Assembly (NCBI RefSeq): GCF_016862895.1
Contig: NZ_BONV01000035.1
Coordinates: 95,294 to 159,293, forward strand
Direction: 5' to 3'
Origin: Planotetraspora kaengkrachanensis
Lineage (GTDB): Bacteria; Actinomycetota; Actinomycetes; Streptosporangiales; Streptosporangiaceae
DNA length: 64,000 nucleotides
Below the pieces are notes generated by a model that saw only the letters and a list, made by a program, of their open reading frames with translations, did no database searches and was not told where the DNA came from. The first letter of the stretch is position 1; every line of letters begins with the position of its first letter. The translations under genes and the position numbers were made by a program. Shown piece after piece: positions 55,613 to 63,946 of this stretch.

Positions 55613-56821
55613 GTGCCGTCGCTGTGTGTCATTCAAGTGCGTTACGCGACGGTGGTGACGCTGCTCGTCCTCATGATCGTTGTGGTGTTCGGCGCCGGCA
55701 TGGACCTGGCGGTCCGCTACAGGGTTCGAGACGAGGCGTTCCTCAGCGTGGAAAGGACCGCCCTCCAGTGGAGCGCGCAGGTGCGGAGCGACCATGTGCC
55801 GCGCCCCATTCCCGTTTCCGACGACGTAGACCTGGTCCAAGTGGTGGACGCCCGGGGCAGGATCACGAGTTCGAGCCCTCAGACGGGGCGGGCGCGCCTC
55901 AGCAGATTCAGGCCGGAGCCCGGCGACCGTTTGCGACGGTGGACCGAGTGCCCTCAAGGCAAGCGGTGTGTCCTGCTGACGGCCGACAGGATCTCACCCA
56001 ATGCCGATTCCCCCGTCGTGTACGCGGGCGCGGTGGAGCCGTCGATTCTGGCGACGCACGACCTCGAGTACGTCATCGCGGCGGCCGCGTTCATCATGAC
56101 CGTCCTGGCGGGATGGCTGACGTGGCGGGTGACGGGCCGGTCACTGCGCCCGGTTCAACGGCAGTACCAACTGGCCTCCACCACGTCCCACGAGCTCCGC
56201 AACCCGATCGCCGGCCTGCGGGTTCAGCTGGAGGAGGCTCTGCTCTACCCCGATCACGTCAATCCACGCGACACGATTCAGCGAGCCCTGTCGACCACCG
56301 ACCGGCTCGAGGCGATCATCGACGACCTGTTGCTGCTCGCCCGGCTGCGCGGCGGCGAGTCGGCGCCCCATGAGGTGATCGACCTGGGCGCGCTGGTGGC
56401 GGAGGAGGCGCGGACGACCTCCCACCCTGTGCCGGTGGATGTTCGGGTGACCGGGGACGTCCGGGTACACGGGTCACGGACCCAGCTGAGCCGGCTGCTG
56501 AGCAATCTGATGAGCAACGCGCGACGCCACGCGGAGTCGGGCGTGATCGTATGCGTCACGTCCGGCGACGGCCTGGCGGTCGTGGCGGTGACCGATGACG
56601 GAGCCGGCATCGAACCGGCCTACCGTGAGCAGGTCTTCGAGCGGTTCGTCCGCCTGGAAGACGGACGCCGCCGCGATGCGGCCGGCAGCGGACTCGGCCT
56701 GGCGATCTCCCGCGACATCGCCCACGCCCACCGGGGGACCCTGCGTATCGAGGACTCCGCCCACGGCGCCCGGTTCGTTCTTCGGCTGCCGCTGATGGAG
56801 GGAAGGCGACCACCGGCGTGA
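55613..56821 (+). CDS. Sensor histidine kinase (kinase 2)
   Basis: About 402 residues from GTG 55613; ATG 55499 and ATG 55526 are in-frame alternatives. Two membrane helices (VVTLLVLMIVVVFGAGMDLAV and YVIAAAAFIMTVLAGWL) flank an extracytoplasmic domain of about 95 residues with two Cys (WTECPQGKRC). HisKA His is in STTSHELRNPIAGL; HATPase boxes are LMSNARRH, TDDGAGIEP and GSGLGLAISRD. It is a paralogue of kinase 1. No response regulator is adjacent. Confidence 0.9.
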   Translation: MPSLCVIQVRYATVVTLLVLMIVVVFGAGMDLAVRYRVRDEAFLSVERTALQWSAQVRSDHVPRPIPVSDDVDLVQVVDARGRITSSSPQTGRARLSRFRPEPGDRLRRWTECPQGKRCVLLTADRISPNADSPVVYAGAVEPSILATHDLEYVIAAAAFIMTVLAGWLTWRVTGRSLRPVQRQYQLASTTSHELRNPIAGLRVQLEEALLYPDHVNPRDTIQRALSTTDRLEAIIDDLLLLARLRGGESAPHEVIDLGALVAEEARTTSHPVPVDVRVTGDVRVHGSRTQLSRLLSNLMSNARRHAESGVIVCVTSGDGLAVVAVTDDGAGIEPAYREQVFERFVRLEDGRRRDAAGSGLGLAISRDIAHAHRGTLRIEDSAHGARFVLRLPLMEGRRPPA

Positions 56822-56995
56822 GGCACGACCGCGGCCCTCATCGAGGCTCTCGATCCTCACCCGCAGCCAGGCGGACGACAGACTGACCGCGTTTTGGTCC
56901 GACACGAGTCTGACGGCCGGGTTCCGCAGGATGTTTCGCGCCGAAGATGGACGCTGACACCCATGGACGGTTCGGATGGTTTTCGAGGGGATGCC

Positions 56996-58804
56996 GTGAC
57001 TGTCATGCCGCCGCTGGAGGACCGGGCCGATTTCGAGGCCGCGGACCGGGGGTTCGTCGGGACGACGTCGCAGGACACGATCAGGGATGCCCGGGGCCGG
57101 ATCGTGTGGGATTTCGGCGCCTACGCGTTCCTGACCGGGCCGTGCCCCGACACGGCGCACCCGAGTCTGTGGCGGCAGTCCCAGCTCACCGCCAAGCACG
57201 GCCTCTACCAGGTTGCCGAGGGGATCTATCAGGTCCGGGGGTTCGACCTGTCCAACGTCTCCTTCGTCGAGGGGGAGCGGGGCGTCATCGTCATCGATCC
57301 GCTGTTGTCCACCGAGTGTGCGGCGGCCGCGGCCGAGCTCTACCGGCGGCATCGGGGAGACCGGCCGGTGACCGCGGTCGTCTTCAGCCACTCCCACGCC
57401 GACCACTTCGGCGGCGTCAGGGGAGTGGTGCCCGACGGAGGGGACGTTCCGGTCATCGCTCCCGCCGGGTTCTTCGAGCACGCCGTCTCCGAGAACGTGT
57501 ACGCCGGGACCGCGATGAACCGGCGGGCGATCTACATGTACGGGGCCGCGCTGCCCAAGAGCGCCACCGGCCAGATCGGCGCGGGGCTCGGCCAGACCAC
57601 GTCCACCGGAACGATCTCGCTGATCGAGCCGACGCTCCATGTCACCCGTACCGGGCAGGATGAGGTGATCGACGGCGTTCGCATCGTCTTCCAGCTCACT
57701 CCCGGCACCGAGGCACCGGCCGAGATGAACTTCTTCTTCCCCGGCCGCCGGGCCCTGTGCATGGCCGAGAACGCCACCCACAATCTGCACAACGTGTTGA
57801 CCCTGCGCGGCGCGCTCGTCCGGGATCCGCGGGCCTGGTCCCGCTACCTCACCGAGGCGATCGAGATGTTCGCCGCAGACTCCGATGTGCTCTTCGCCTC
57901 GCACCACTGGCCGACGTGGGGCACGCGGGAGCTCACCGTGTTCCTGTCCCAACAGCGCGACCTGTACGCCTACCTGCACGACCAGACGCTGCGACTGCTC
58001 AACCAGGGCCACACCGGCCTGGAGATCGCCGAGATGATCGAGCTTCCGCCGGCACTCGACCGGGCATGGCACGCTCGCGGCTACTACGGCTCGGTGTCCC
58101 ACAATGTCAAGGCCGTCTACCAGCGCTATATGGGCTGGTTCGACGGAAACCCGGCCCATCTGTGGGAGCTTCCCCCGCAAGAGTCGGCCCGCAGGCACGT
58201 GGAGCTCATGGGCGGAGCACCGAACATCCTGTCCAAGGCCGAGGAGGCCTATCGGGCGGGGGAGTGGCGGTGGGCCGCCCAGATCCTCAACTACGTCGTG
58301 TTCGCCGACCCGACCGACAACGCCGCCAGGGAACTTCTGGCGAAGGTCTACGACGGACTCGGCCGGGGCAGTGAGAACGGCACGTGGCGGAACTTCTACC
58401 TGCAAGGCGCCGCGGAACTGCGCGGCGACAAGCCGCGGAACCCCATCGACAGCGCCGGCCCCGACCTCGCCCGCGCTCTGAGCGCCGAGCAGATCTTCGA
58501 CTCCCTTGCCATCCGCGTCAACGGTCCCCGCGCCTGGGACACCCGCCTGACCATCGACTGGAACTTCACCGACCTCGAAGAGGGGATCAGGACCAGCCTG
58601 GCCAACGGGGTCCTCACCCAGACCCGGTCACGCGAGGCGACCCCTGCCGATCTCACGGTGACCCTGGCCGAACCCCAACTGCTCGCCCTGCTCGCCTCCG
58701 GAGACCTCGGCGGCGTCCAGGCCACCGGAGACCGCCGGGCGCTCACCACCTTGATGGACCTCCTGGACGCCCCCGACCCCGACTTCGACATCGTCACCCC
58801 CTGA
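56996..58804 (+). CDS. Alkyl sulfatase (type III, metallo-beta-lactamase fold)
   Basis: A 602-residue SdsA/BDS1-like sulfatase. The binuclear zinc motif is HSHADH at residues 132-137; ENATHNLHN supplies further ligands, and a helical dimerisation domain (GYYGSVSHNVKAVYQRYMGWFDGNPA) and a C-terminal SCP2-like domain (LTIDWNFTDLEE) follow. It hydrolyses alkyl sulfates such as detergents to alcohol and sulfate. No signal peptide. GTG 56996 follows CGAGGGG by five bases; ATG 56963 is an alternative. The TauD-type gene at 8554 would be a functional relative if it serves sulfur scavenging. Confidence 0.94.
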   Translation: MTVMPPLEDRADFEAADRGFVGTTSQDTIRDARGRIVWDFGAYAFLTGPCPDTAHPSLWRQSQLTAKHGLYQVAEGIYQVRGFDLSNVSFVEGERGVIVIDPLLSTECAAAAAELYRRHRGDRPVTAVVFSHSHADHFGGVRGVVPDGGDVPVIAPAGFFEHAVSENVYAGTAMNRRAIYMYGAALPKSATGQIGAGLGQTTSTGTISLIEPTLHVTRTGQDEVIDGVRIVFQLTPGTEAPAEMNFFFPGRRALCMAENATHNLHNVLTLRGALVRDPRAWSRYLTEAIEMFAADSDVLFASHHWPTWGTRELTVFLSQQRDLYAYLHDQTLRLLNQGHTGLEIAEMIELPPALDRAWHARGYYGSVSHNVKAVYQRYMGWFDGNPAHLWELPPQESARRHVELMGGAPNILSKAEEAYRAGEWRWAAQILNYVVFADPTDNAARELLAKVYDGLGRGSENGTWRNFYLQGAAELRGDKPRNPIDSAGPDLARALSAEQIFDSLAIRVNGPRAWDTRLTIDWNFTDLEEGIRTSLANGVLTQTRSREATPADLTVTLAEPQLLALLASGDLGGVQATGDRRALTTLMDLLDAPDPDFDIVTP

Positions 58805-59555
58805 CCTCGAGGAGGGGCTGGAGATCGGTGTGCAGGTGGTCGAGTGCGCTGCGGTACAACTGGGGTCCCACGGAGACCCGGGCCACACCGATTGCACGGA
58901 GCTCGTCCAGCGACCCGCGTCCTAGTGGAAGGCCGGCGTTCACCGGCGCGCCGACCTCGGCGACGATGACCCGGAGGTCGTCCGGCCCGGCTCCGGGAGG
59001 GAACACACAATCAGCGCCGGCCGACCAGTACGCCTCAGCCCTGCTGATCGCGTCGGCGCGCTTCTGATTCTCGGCCAGAGGCGAGGTGGGGAAGAAGGAG
59101 TCGATCCGGGCATTGATGACCAGCGGCACCCCGATACGGCCGGCGGCCGCGCGCATCCGCGCGATGTAGGTGGCGCGGACGCCGACGTCGATCAGGCCGC
59201 CGTCGGCGTGATCACTGTCCTCGATGTTGCAGCCGACGGCTCCGATCCCGATCAGCACTTCGACCAGTTCCTCCGGAGCCATCCCGTAGCCGGCCTCGGC
59301 GTCGACGGTGACCGGAACGTCGACGGAGGCCGCGATGCGTTGGGCGACGAACATCATCTCCTCGCTCGGGGCGCCCTCACCGTCGTCGTAGCCCAGAGCG
59401 GCGGCGATCGCGTTGCTCGCGGTCGCGACCACCGGGAAGCCCGCGTCGACGACGGCGCGGGCGCTGCCCACGTCCCAGGCGTTCGGCAGCACCAGCGGAG
59501 CGCCCGGGATGTGCAGGGAACGAAGCAGCTTGGCCTTCTCGGCCTGATCGGACAT
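58794..59555 (-). CDS. Isocitrate lyase/PEP mutase superfamily protein
   Basis: A 253-residue TIM barrel: LVLPNAWDVGSARAVVDAGF, magnesium segment VTVDAEAGYG, and NIEDSD. The KKCGH loop of true isocitrate lyases is absent. Related enzymes split or form C-C or P-C bonds next to a carboxylate (oxaloacetase, methylisocitrate lyase, carboxy-PEP synthase); the reaction is unknown here. Its end overlaps the convergent sulfatase gene by 11 bp. It is the last gene of the leftward SRPBCC-ArsR-SDR operon. Confidence 0.88.
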   Translation of the reverse strand: MSDQAEKAKLLRSLHIPGAPLVLPNAWDVGSARAVVDAGFPVVATASNAIAAALGYDDGEGAPSEEMMFVAQRIAASVDVPVTVDAEAGYGMAPEELVEVLIGIGAVGCNIEDSDHADGGLIDVGVRATYIARMRAAAGRIGVPLVINARIDSFFPTSPLAENQKRADAISRAEAYWSAGADCVFPPGAGPDDLRVIVAEVGAPVNAGLPLGRGSLDELRAIGVARVSVGPQLYRSALDHLHTDLQPLLEVRG

Positions 59556-59562
59556 GGCGGCC

Positions 59563-60375
59563 TCAGTCGACGAGTGCGCCGGCGGACAGATTGGCGATTG
59601 CCCCGGTCATGGCTCCAGCTCGATCTGAAGCCAGAAACGCGGCCGTCTCTGCGATTTCAGAGAGCGTAGGCAGCCTCTTCAGAAGCGTCCCCTGCACCAT
59701 CCCCCCGCCTTCGAGCATTTCCTGGACCGACTGCCCGGCCGCTGCCGCAGTCTGCTTGAAGAGGTCCTTGGTGTAGGAACCCGCCGCCGGCGCATCCACG
59801 ACAGCGTGTGGACGGATGCAGATCACCCGGATGTTGCCGGGTGCCAGCTCCGCGGCCAGAACCCGCGAGAAGGCCTCCTTTCCGGCCGCGCTCACGCTGT
59901 GCCCCAGGATGCCGCCCACAGCCAGTTTGGAACCCGGCTCGGACAAGGTCAGGATGACGCCGGGACGCTCGCGACCCATGTGCCGTGCCACGGCCTTGCT
60001 CGTGATGAACAGCGTCCGCAGAAAGCCATCGATCGGCCGCATGAACTCCTCCAGCGAGAGGTCCGCCAGCGAAGTCCCCTGGTCGTGCATGACACTCACG
60101 GCGTTGAGGGCGATGTCGATGCCGCCGGCCGTCTCGGCGACGGCATCGGCGTGCTTTTCGACCGCCTGCTGATCGAAGACGTCGACCTGTGCGGTCTCGA
60201 CTGTTCCGCCCATCGCGGCGATATCACGCGCCACGGCGTCGAGCTTCGCCTGCGTCCGCCCGGCGATGAAGACCCTCGCGCCCTCCCGGGCGAATACCCG
60301 GGCGATTGCGCCGCCGATGGCGCCCCCGCCTCCATAGATCACAGCGTTCTTGTCGCCAAGCAGCAATCCACTCAT
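59563..60375 (-). CDS. SDR-family oxidoreductase with altered active site
   Basis: A 270-residue Rossmann-fold protein: YGGGGAIGGAIARVF, then AGRTQAKLDAVARDI (NADP-type Arg). The catalytic YxxxK is not seen: the region reads GHSVSAAGKEAFSRVLAAEL, with His in place of Tyr and the Lys displaced. LTLSEPGS keeps a Ser. It may be a noncanonical reductase or a non-enzymatic member. Seven bases separate it from the next gene. Confidence 0.85.
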   Translation of the reverse strand: MSGLLLGDKNAVIYGGGGAIGGAIARVFAREGARVFIAGRTQAKLDAVARDIAAMGGTVETAQVDVFDQQAVEKHADAVAETAGGIDIALNAVSVMHDQGTSLADLSLEEFMRPIDGFLRTLFITSKAVARHMGRERPGVILTLSEPGSKLAVGGILGHSVSAAGKEAFSRVLAAELAPGNIRVICIRPHAVVDAPAAGSYTKDLFKQTAAAAGQSVQEMLEGGGMVQGTLLKRLPTLSEIAETAAFLASDRAGAMTGAIANLSAGALVD

Positions 60376-60438
60376 ATGTGTCCTCCAAAGGACATCGGTC
60401 GAGGAGGTCGTTGGAGATCTCTTCCGGCGGTCTGCCGG

Positions 60439-60777
60439 TCAGTCGTGTTTCTGGCGCTGGATCTGTTCTGCGATGCGCTTGATGCGGTTCAGCCGCGCAT
60501 CCCAGGTCCTGCCGACTTCGTTCAGTTGCCGGACGGCGCGGGCGAGCTGCGCCTCGTCGACTTCGTAGCGCCGCTCGCGGCCCATCGGTGTCGCGTGCAC
60601 GAGACCTGCGCGATCGAGGACGCCCAGGTGCTTGGTGACCGCTTGGCGCGAGATCGGGAGACGATCGCTCAGGCTGGTCGGCGTACCGACTCCTTCCGCG
60701 AGCAGCAGGTCGAGCAGGCGACGCCTGATCGGGTCGCCGATGGCCGACCAGAGTTCGTCGTCGACGGCGATGGTCAT
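60439..60777 (-). CDS. ArsR-family transcriptional regulator
   Basis: A 112-residue winged-helix protein (IGDPIRRRLLDLLLAEG, PISRQAVTKHLGVLDRAGLV, GRERRYEVDEAQL) of the SRPBCC-linked branch without metal-site cysteines. ATG 60777 overlaps the SRPBCC stop by four bases. Probably binds the twin GCAACC-N4-GTTGC sites before the operon. Confidence 0.9.
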   Translation of the reverse strand: MTIAVDDELWSAIGDPIRRRLLDLLLAEGVGTPTSLSDRLPISRQAVTKHLGVLDRAGLVHATPMGRERRYEVDEAQLARAVRQLNEVGRTWDARLNRIKRIAEQIQRQKHD

Positions 60778-61223
60778 CGCGGCACCACGGAAGGGGCGTA
60801 ACTCTGCAGCCTGGGCAGGAACATGTCCCAGCCGCGTTCGTGGTCGTGGAAGGTCTCCTCGAGCACGGCGGCCTCCCAGCCCTTCTCCCGCCAGCCGCTC
60901 TCAGTCAGGCGCAGAATCGTGCCGTCACCGGAGGGCTCGAGCTCGAAGGTGACCAGGAGAGAGTTGCCTGCGTCGGGCAGCCGGCCATCAGGAGCGATCC
61001 AGTGGAACGCGAACCTGCGGGGCGGATCCACGTCGACCACCGTGATCGGTTCAACCCCGGCGTGGGCGCCCCACACCAGTTCGCCGACCGCGCCTGGCGC
61101 GCGGTCGAACGACGCGTCATCGGACCACCACATCTTGATGTGCTCGGGACGACTCACCACATCGAACACGATCTCCGGTGGGGCGTCGATGCGGATCTCG
61201 CGCTCCAACTTTCCGAACTCCAC
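60774..61223 (-). CDS. SRPBCC (AHSA1-like) domain protein
   Basis: A 149-residue protein: IRIDAPPEIVFDVVSRPEHIKMWW, RRFAFHWIAPDG, LVTFELEPSGDGTILRLTESG and a C-terminal HDHERGWDMFLPRL helix. Of two adjacent GTG codons, 61223 was chosen because GGAGG ends six bases upstream. Here SRPBCC precedes ArsR, the reverse of the operon at 2133-2917. Confidence 0.88.
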   Translation of the reverse strand: MEFGKLEREIRIDAPPEIVFDVVSRPEHIKMWWSDDASFDRAPGAVGELVWGAHAGVEPITVVDVDPPRRFAFHWIAPDGRLPDAGNSLLVTFELEPSGDGTILRLTESGWREKGWEAAVLEETFHDHERGWDMFLPRLQSYAPSVVPR

Positions 61224-61239
61224 CACGGGCCTCCAATAT

Positions 61240-61300
61240 GCAACCATCGGTTGCGAATGAATCTAGTGGTCCGTGCTTGCGATCCGCAACCTCTTGTTGC
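61240..61300. promoter_or_regulatory. Twin operators GCAACC-N4-GTTGC
   Basis: Identical-format 15-bp inverted repeats at 61240-61254 (N4 = ATCG) and 61286-61300 (N4 = TCTT), centred 46 bp apart, directly upstream of the SRPBCC-ArsR operon. Probable autoregulatory ArsR sites. Confidence 0.7.
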
Positions 61301-61416
61301 GTAATGACCGTGCGGTCAACCTGTCCGCATCCGGTGATCACGCGTGCACAAGCTCACGAGACTCCTGCGGAGTCCACTCAGGTCGCGCGGCCAGACACCG
61401 TGCCGAGCGAGAGTCC

Positions 61417-62598
61417 TCAGGAGTCTTCGTTGCCGCGCGGTGCGGTGACGATGGTTCGGGCTCGTTCGGGCGTGACCAGTTCGCGCAGTGCCGGGTCGGT
61501 GAGCAGCACGACTGGGGCAATGCGGTACGGGGAGTCGGAATGCCACTGGGGTAGGGCGGCTTCCAGGACGGCCCAAGCCCGGTCGGTCGCACCATCTCGT
61601 GCGAGCGTGCGGGCTTGGTGCAGCGCCGTCTGGAAATCGGGTGGCTCGGGCAGTTGCGGTGGGATGAACGCGTCGATGCGCTCGATCTCCTCGTCGGTCA
61701 GGATTCCGGTGAGGAGCCGGCGATACGGGGCAACTGAGGATCCGCTGCGAATCAGCCCATATAGAAACAGCGGTACGGCCTCGGCACGCACCTGTTCGAG
61801 ACCGACCGCCTCGATCACGTGCGGGTGGCCGAGGATGTCGTTGCGGATCTCGTGGTGCGTGTAGTTCAGATCAAGGAACGCGTTCAGGATGACGGCGAGG
61901 TACGCACCCGCTCCCGAGCCTTTGACGGTGGCACGCGCGAAAGCGTCCGCGGCGGCGTGGACGTCGCCTCGCAGGGCACTCGCGCGGCCCACGGCGATCA
62001 GCTCATCCGCACCGTCCGGATGTACCGCACGACCCTCGCGGCCACTGAGCTTTTCAAAGGACGCACGTTCGGCGTCGACCAGCACGGCGAACGACTCATG
62101 CCGGTCCCCAAAACCGGGGTACCAGCTGGCCCACACGTAGGCCGCCCACTCGCCGTCAGGGGACACATCGCCGGGGTCGAGCAGCCAGTACTGGGCGTCA
62201 CCATCCCCGGAGATCAGCAACGCGCGGTCCGCGAGGACGATCTCCTCATCCGTACCGTGCTCCCGCAGAATCTCCCACAGTCCGGCATCGGCATCACGCA
62301 GCCAGCCGACGTCACGAGAGGGGCGCATCGCCCACATGAACGGACCGATGTTCAGCCACCCGTCCGACACGGTGAGGAACGACCGATAACTGGGCGGCAG
62401 GCGAGTGCCAAGATGCTGCTCGAGCGTGGCGAGCCGGCCCTCGTCGGCGCCGTCGAAGCCCAACCAGCATGCGGCCCGCTGCAGATCGGAGACCTCGCGC
62501 AGGTCGTCGTCAGAGGAGGCACGTAACACTTCGGCGCTGTACTCGGCGAGATAGCGCCGCCACTGTTTTATAGAGCGTGCTCCGTCGATGGATGCCAT
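61417..62598 (-). CDS. SMI1/KNR4-family protein
   Basis: A 393-residue protein. A SUKH-type domain covers residues about 45-200 (LATLEQHLGTRLPPSYRSFLTVSDGW; YWLLDPGD; FAVLVDAE). The C-terminal 190 residues are helical and resemble accessory repeats (AAADAFARATVKGSGAGAYLAVILNAFLDLN). SUKH proteins are common immunity proteins for polymorphic toxins, but also occur alone. No toxin gene is adjacent. ATG 62598 chosen; ribosome binding site weak. Confidence 0.8.
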   Translation of the reverse strand: MASIDGARSIKQWRRYLAEYSAEVLRASSDDDLREVSDLQRAACWLGFDGADEGRLATLEQHLGTRLPPSYRSFLTVSDGWLNIGPFMWAMRPSRDVGWLRDADAGLWEILREHGTDEEIVLADRALLISGDGDAQYWLLDPGDVSPDGEWAAYVWASWYPGFGDRHESFAVLVDAERASFEKLSGREGRAVHPDGADELIAVGRASALRGDVHAAADAFARATVKGSGAGAYLAVILNAFLDLNYTHHEIRNDILGHPHVIEAVGLEQVRAEAVPLFLYGLIRSGSSVAPYRRLLTGILTDEEIERIDAFIPPQLPEPPDFQTALHQARTLARDGATDRAWAVLEAALPQWHSDSPYRIAPVVLLTDPALRELVTPERARTIVTAPRGNEDS

Positions 62599-62725
62599 GC
62601 CGTATCCGTTCCAGATCGAACCACTGACACAAGACGCATCATTTTGCCGCGAGTTGCGCCCTTGGCACTCCGGCTCCGAGGGATCAGCCCGAAGCAGTCT
62701 GCTGGTCCAGCGCTGAGCTCTTGCC

Positions 62726-63037
62726 TCAGTTCGGCTGACCGTAGATATGGCCATGGAGCATTTGCTCCGCCTCAAGGAGGTGATCGACCGTCTCCCAGTA
62801 GTCCTTCAACATCGGGTGTGAGAGAGCTTCCTCGCGAGACAGCTTGTGCCCGTAAAAGGGCTTGTCGGGAGCGACGGAGGCTGCGTCGACGAGGGTGCAG
62901 GCTGGAAGCGCACATTATGCCCGTGGCGCATGAAGTCTTGAATGCGCGCTCGCAGTGGCTCGGTCTCGAGGATCTTGCGAGCGCCAGGGGCTCGAATCTC
63001 CCGGTCGTCACCTAGGTCAATACCCTGTGTGATCATG
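62726..63037 (-). pseudogene. Frameshifted hypothetical gene
   Basis: From ATG 63037 the minus strand reads MITQGIDLGDDREIRAPGAR through MRHGHNVRFQ. Near 62885-62900 the coding frame shifts by one base; the other frame continues TLVDAASVAPDKPFYGHKL, then SREEALSHPMLKDYWETV and GHIYGQPN to a TGA at 62726. Both halves look like real protein and together would be about 103 residues. Either a one-base indel or a sequencing error. Family not recognised. Confidence 0.6.
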
Positions 63038-63038
63038 A

Positions 63039-63902
63039 GTGCTTGTGGATGGTGTGGCACTGGGGGAGCTTGCACAGCGGCTGGTTGAGATCCCCGGGGT
63101 GGTCGCGGTCGTGCTCGGTGGCAGTCGGGCCCGTGGCACGCATCGCCCGGATTCAGACATCGATCTTGGGCTGTATTACCGGGGCGATCTGGACGTGGCG
63201 GCGCTGCGAGCACTCGCCGTGCGGGAGACCGGCGAACAGGCCGGCGTCACCGAGCCCGGTGGCTGGGGACCATGGGTCGACGGCGGTGGCTGGCTGACCA
63301 TCGGCGACTGGCGAGTCGACTGGATCTACCGCGATCTGGACCGGGTCCATCGGGTCTGGGACGGCTGCCGGGAAGGTCGCTACGACGGAGTTCAGGCCGG
63401 ACATCCGCTCGGGTTCTACTCCCACGCCTATGCCGGTGAGGTGGCGCTGTGCCGGGTGCTGGCCGATCCCAGCGGGGAGCTCACCGACCTGCGGGAAAGT
63501 ACTCAGGCGTACCCTGCGGCGCTGGGCGCCGCGCTCGTGGACGGGCTCTGGGAGGCGGACTTCTCCGTGGGACTGGCCCGGTACGGCGCGGCCGGCGTCG
63601 ACCCGGCTTATGCGGCCGGCTGCCTGTTTCGTGCCGTGGGTGTCGCCTGCCAGGCATTGCACGGTCACGCAGGCCGGTGGCTGATCAACGAGAAGGGCAT
63701 GGTGGCCTCGGCCGGCCGGCTGCCCATGGCCCCGCAGGACTTCGCCGCCCGGGCGCAGAGGCTGCTGGGGCACGTTGGCGAGTCAACGCAGCAGATCGAG
63801 CAGACTGTGGCCGACGCGGCCGCCTTGGTGAGGGACGTGCGGGCAGTTGTCAGCCGGGACGGAATGGTGACCGGGTCTGACGATGGATCCACACCCGCGT
63901 AA
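63039..63902 (+). CDS. Nucleotidyltransferase-domain protein
   Basis: A 287-residue protein with a Pol-beta-type nucleotidyltransferase core: GGSRARGTHRPDSDIDLGLYY (GS motif and two metal Asp), a third carboxylate in DWRVDWIYRD, then a helical C-terminal half (LINEKGMVASAGRLP) like aminoglycoside or MNT-type transferases. It may adenylylate a small molecule or protein. GTG 63039 starts just after the divergent pseudogene; no strong ribosome binding site. Confidence 0.85.
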   Translation: MLVDGVALGELAQRLVEIPGVVAVVLGGSRARGTHRPDSDIDLGLYYRGDLDVAALRALAVRETGEQAGVTEPGGWGPWVDGGGWLTIGDWRVDWIYRDLDRVHRVWDGCREGRYDGVQAGHPLGFYSHAYAGEVALCRVLADPSGELTDLRESTQAYPAALGAALVDGLWEADFSVGLARYGAAGVDPAYAAGCLFRAVGVACQALHGHAGRWLINEKGMVASAGRLPMAPQDFAARAQRLLGHVGESTQQIEQTVADAAALVRDVRAVVSRDGMVTGSDDGSTPA

Positions 63903-63930
63903 GTGCGGGGCGAATGACCGCTCGGAGCCC

Positions 63931-63946
63931 GAAGCGAAATCGCTTC
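63931..63946. terminator. Hairpin GAAGCGA-AA-TCGCTTC
   Basis: Perfect seven-base arms 28 bases after the nucleotidyltransferase stop and adjoining the stop of the convergent partial gene; it may serve both. Confidence 0.6.

Noticed and set aside
56474..58405. Long minus-strand open frame opposite the alkylsulfatase
   Set aside because: The plus strand has the HSHADH sulfatase; the minus translation has no recognisable feature.
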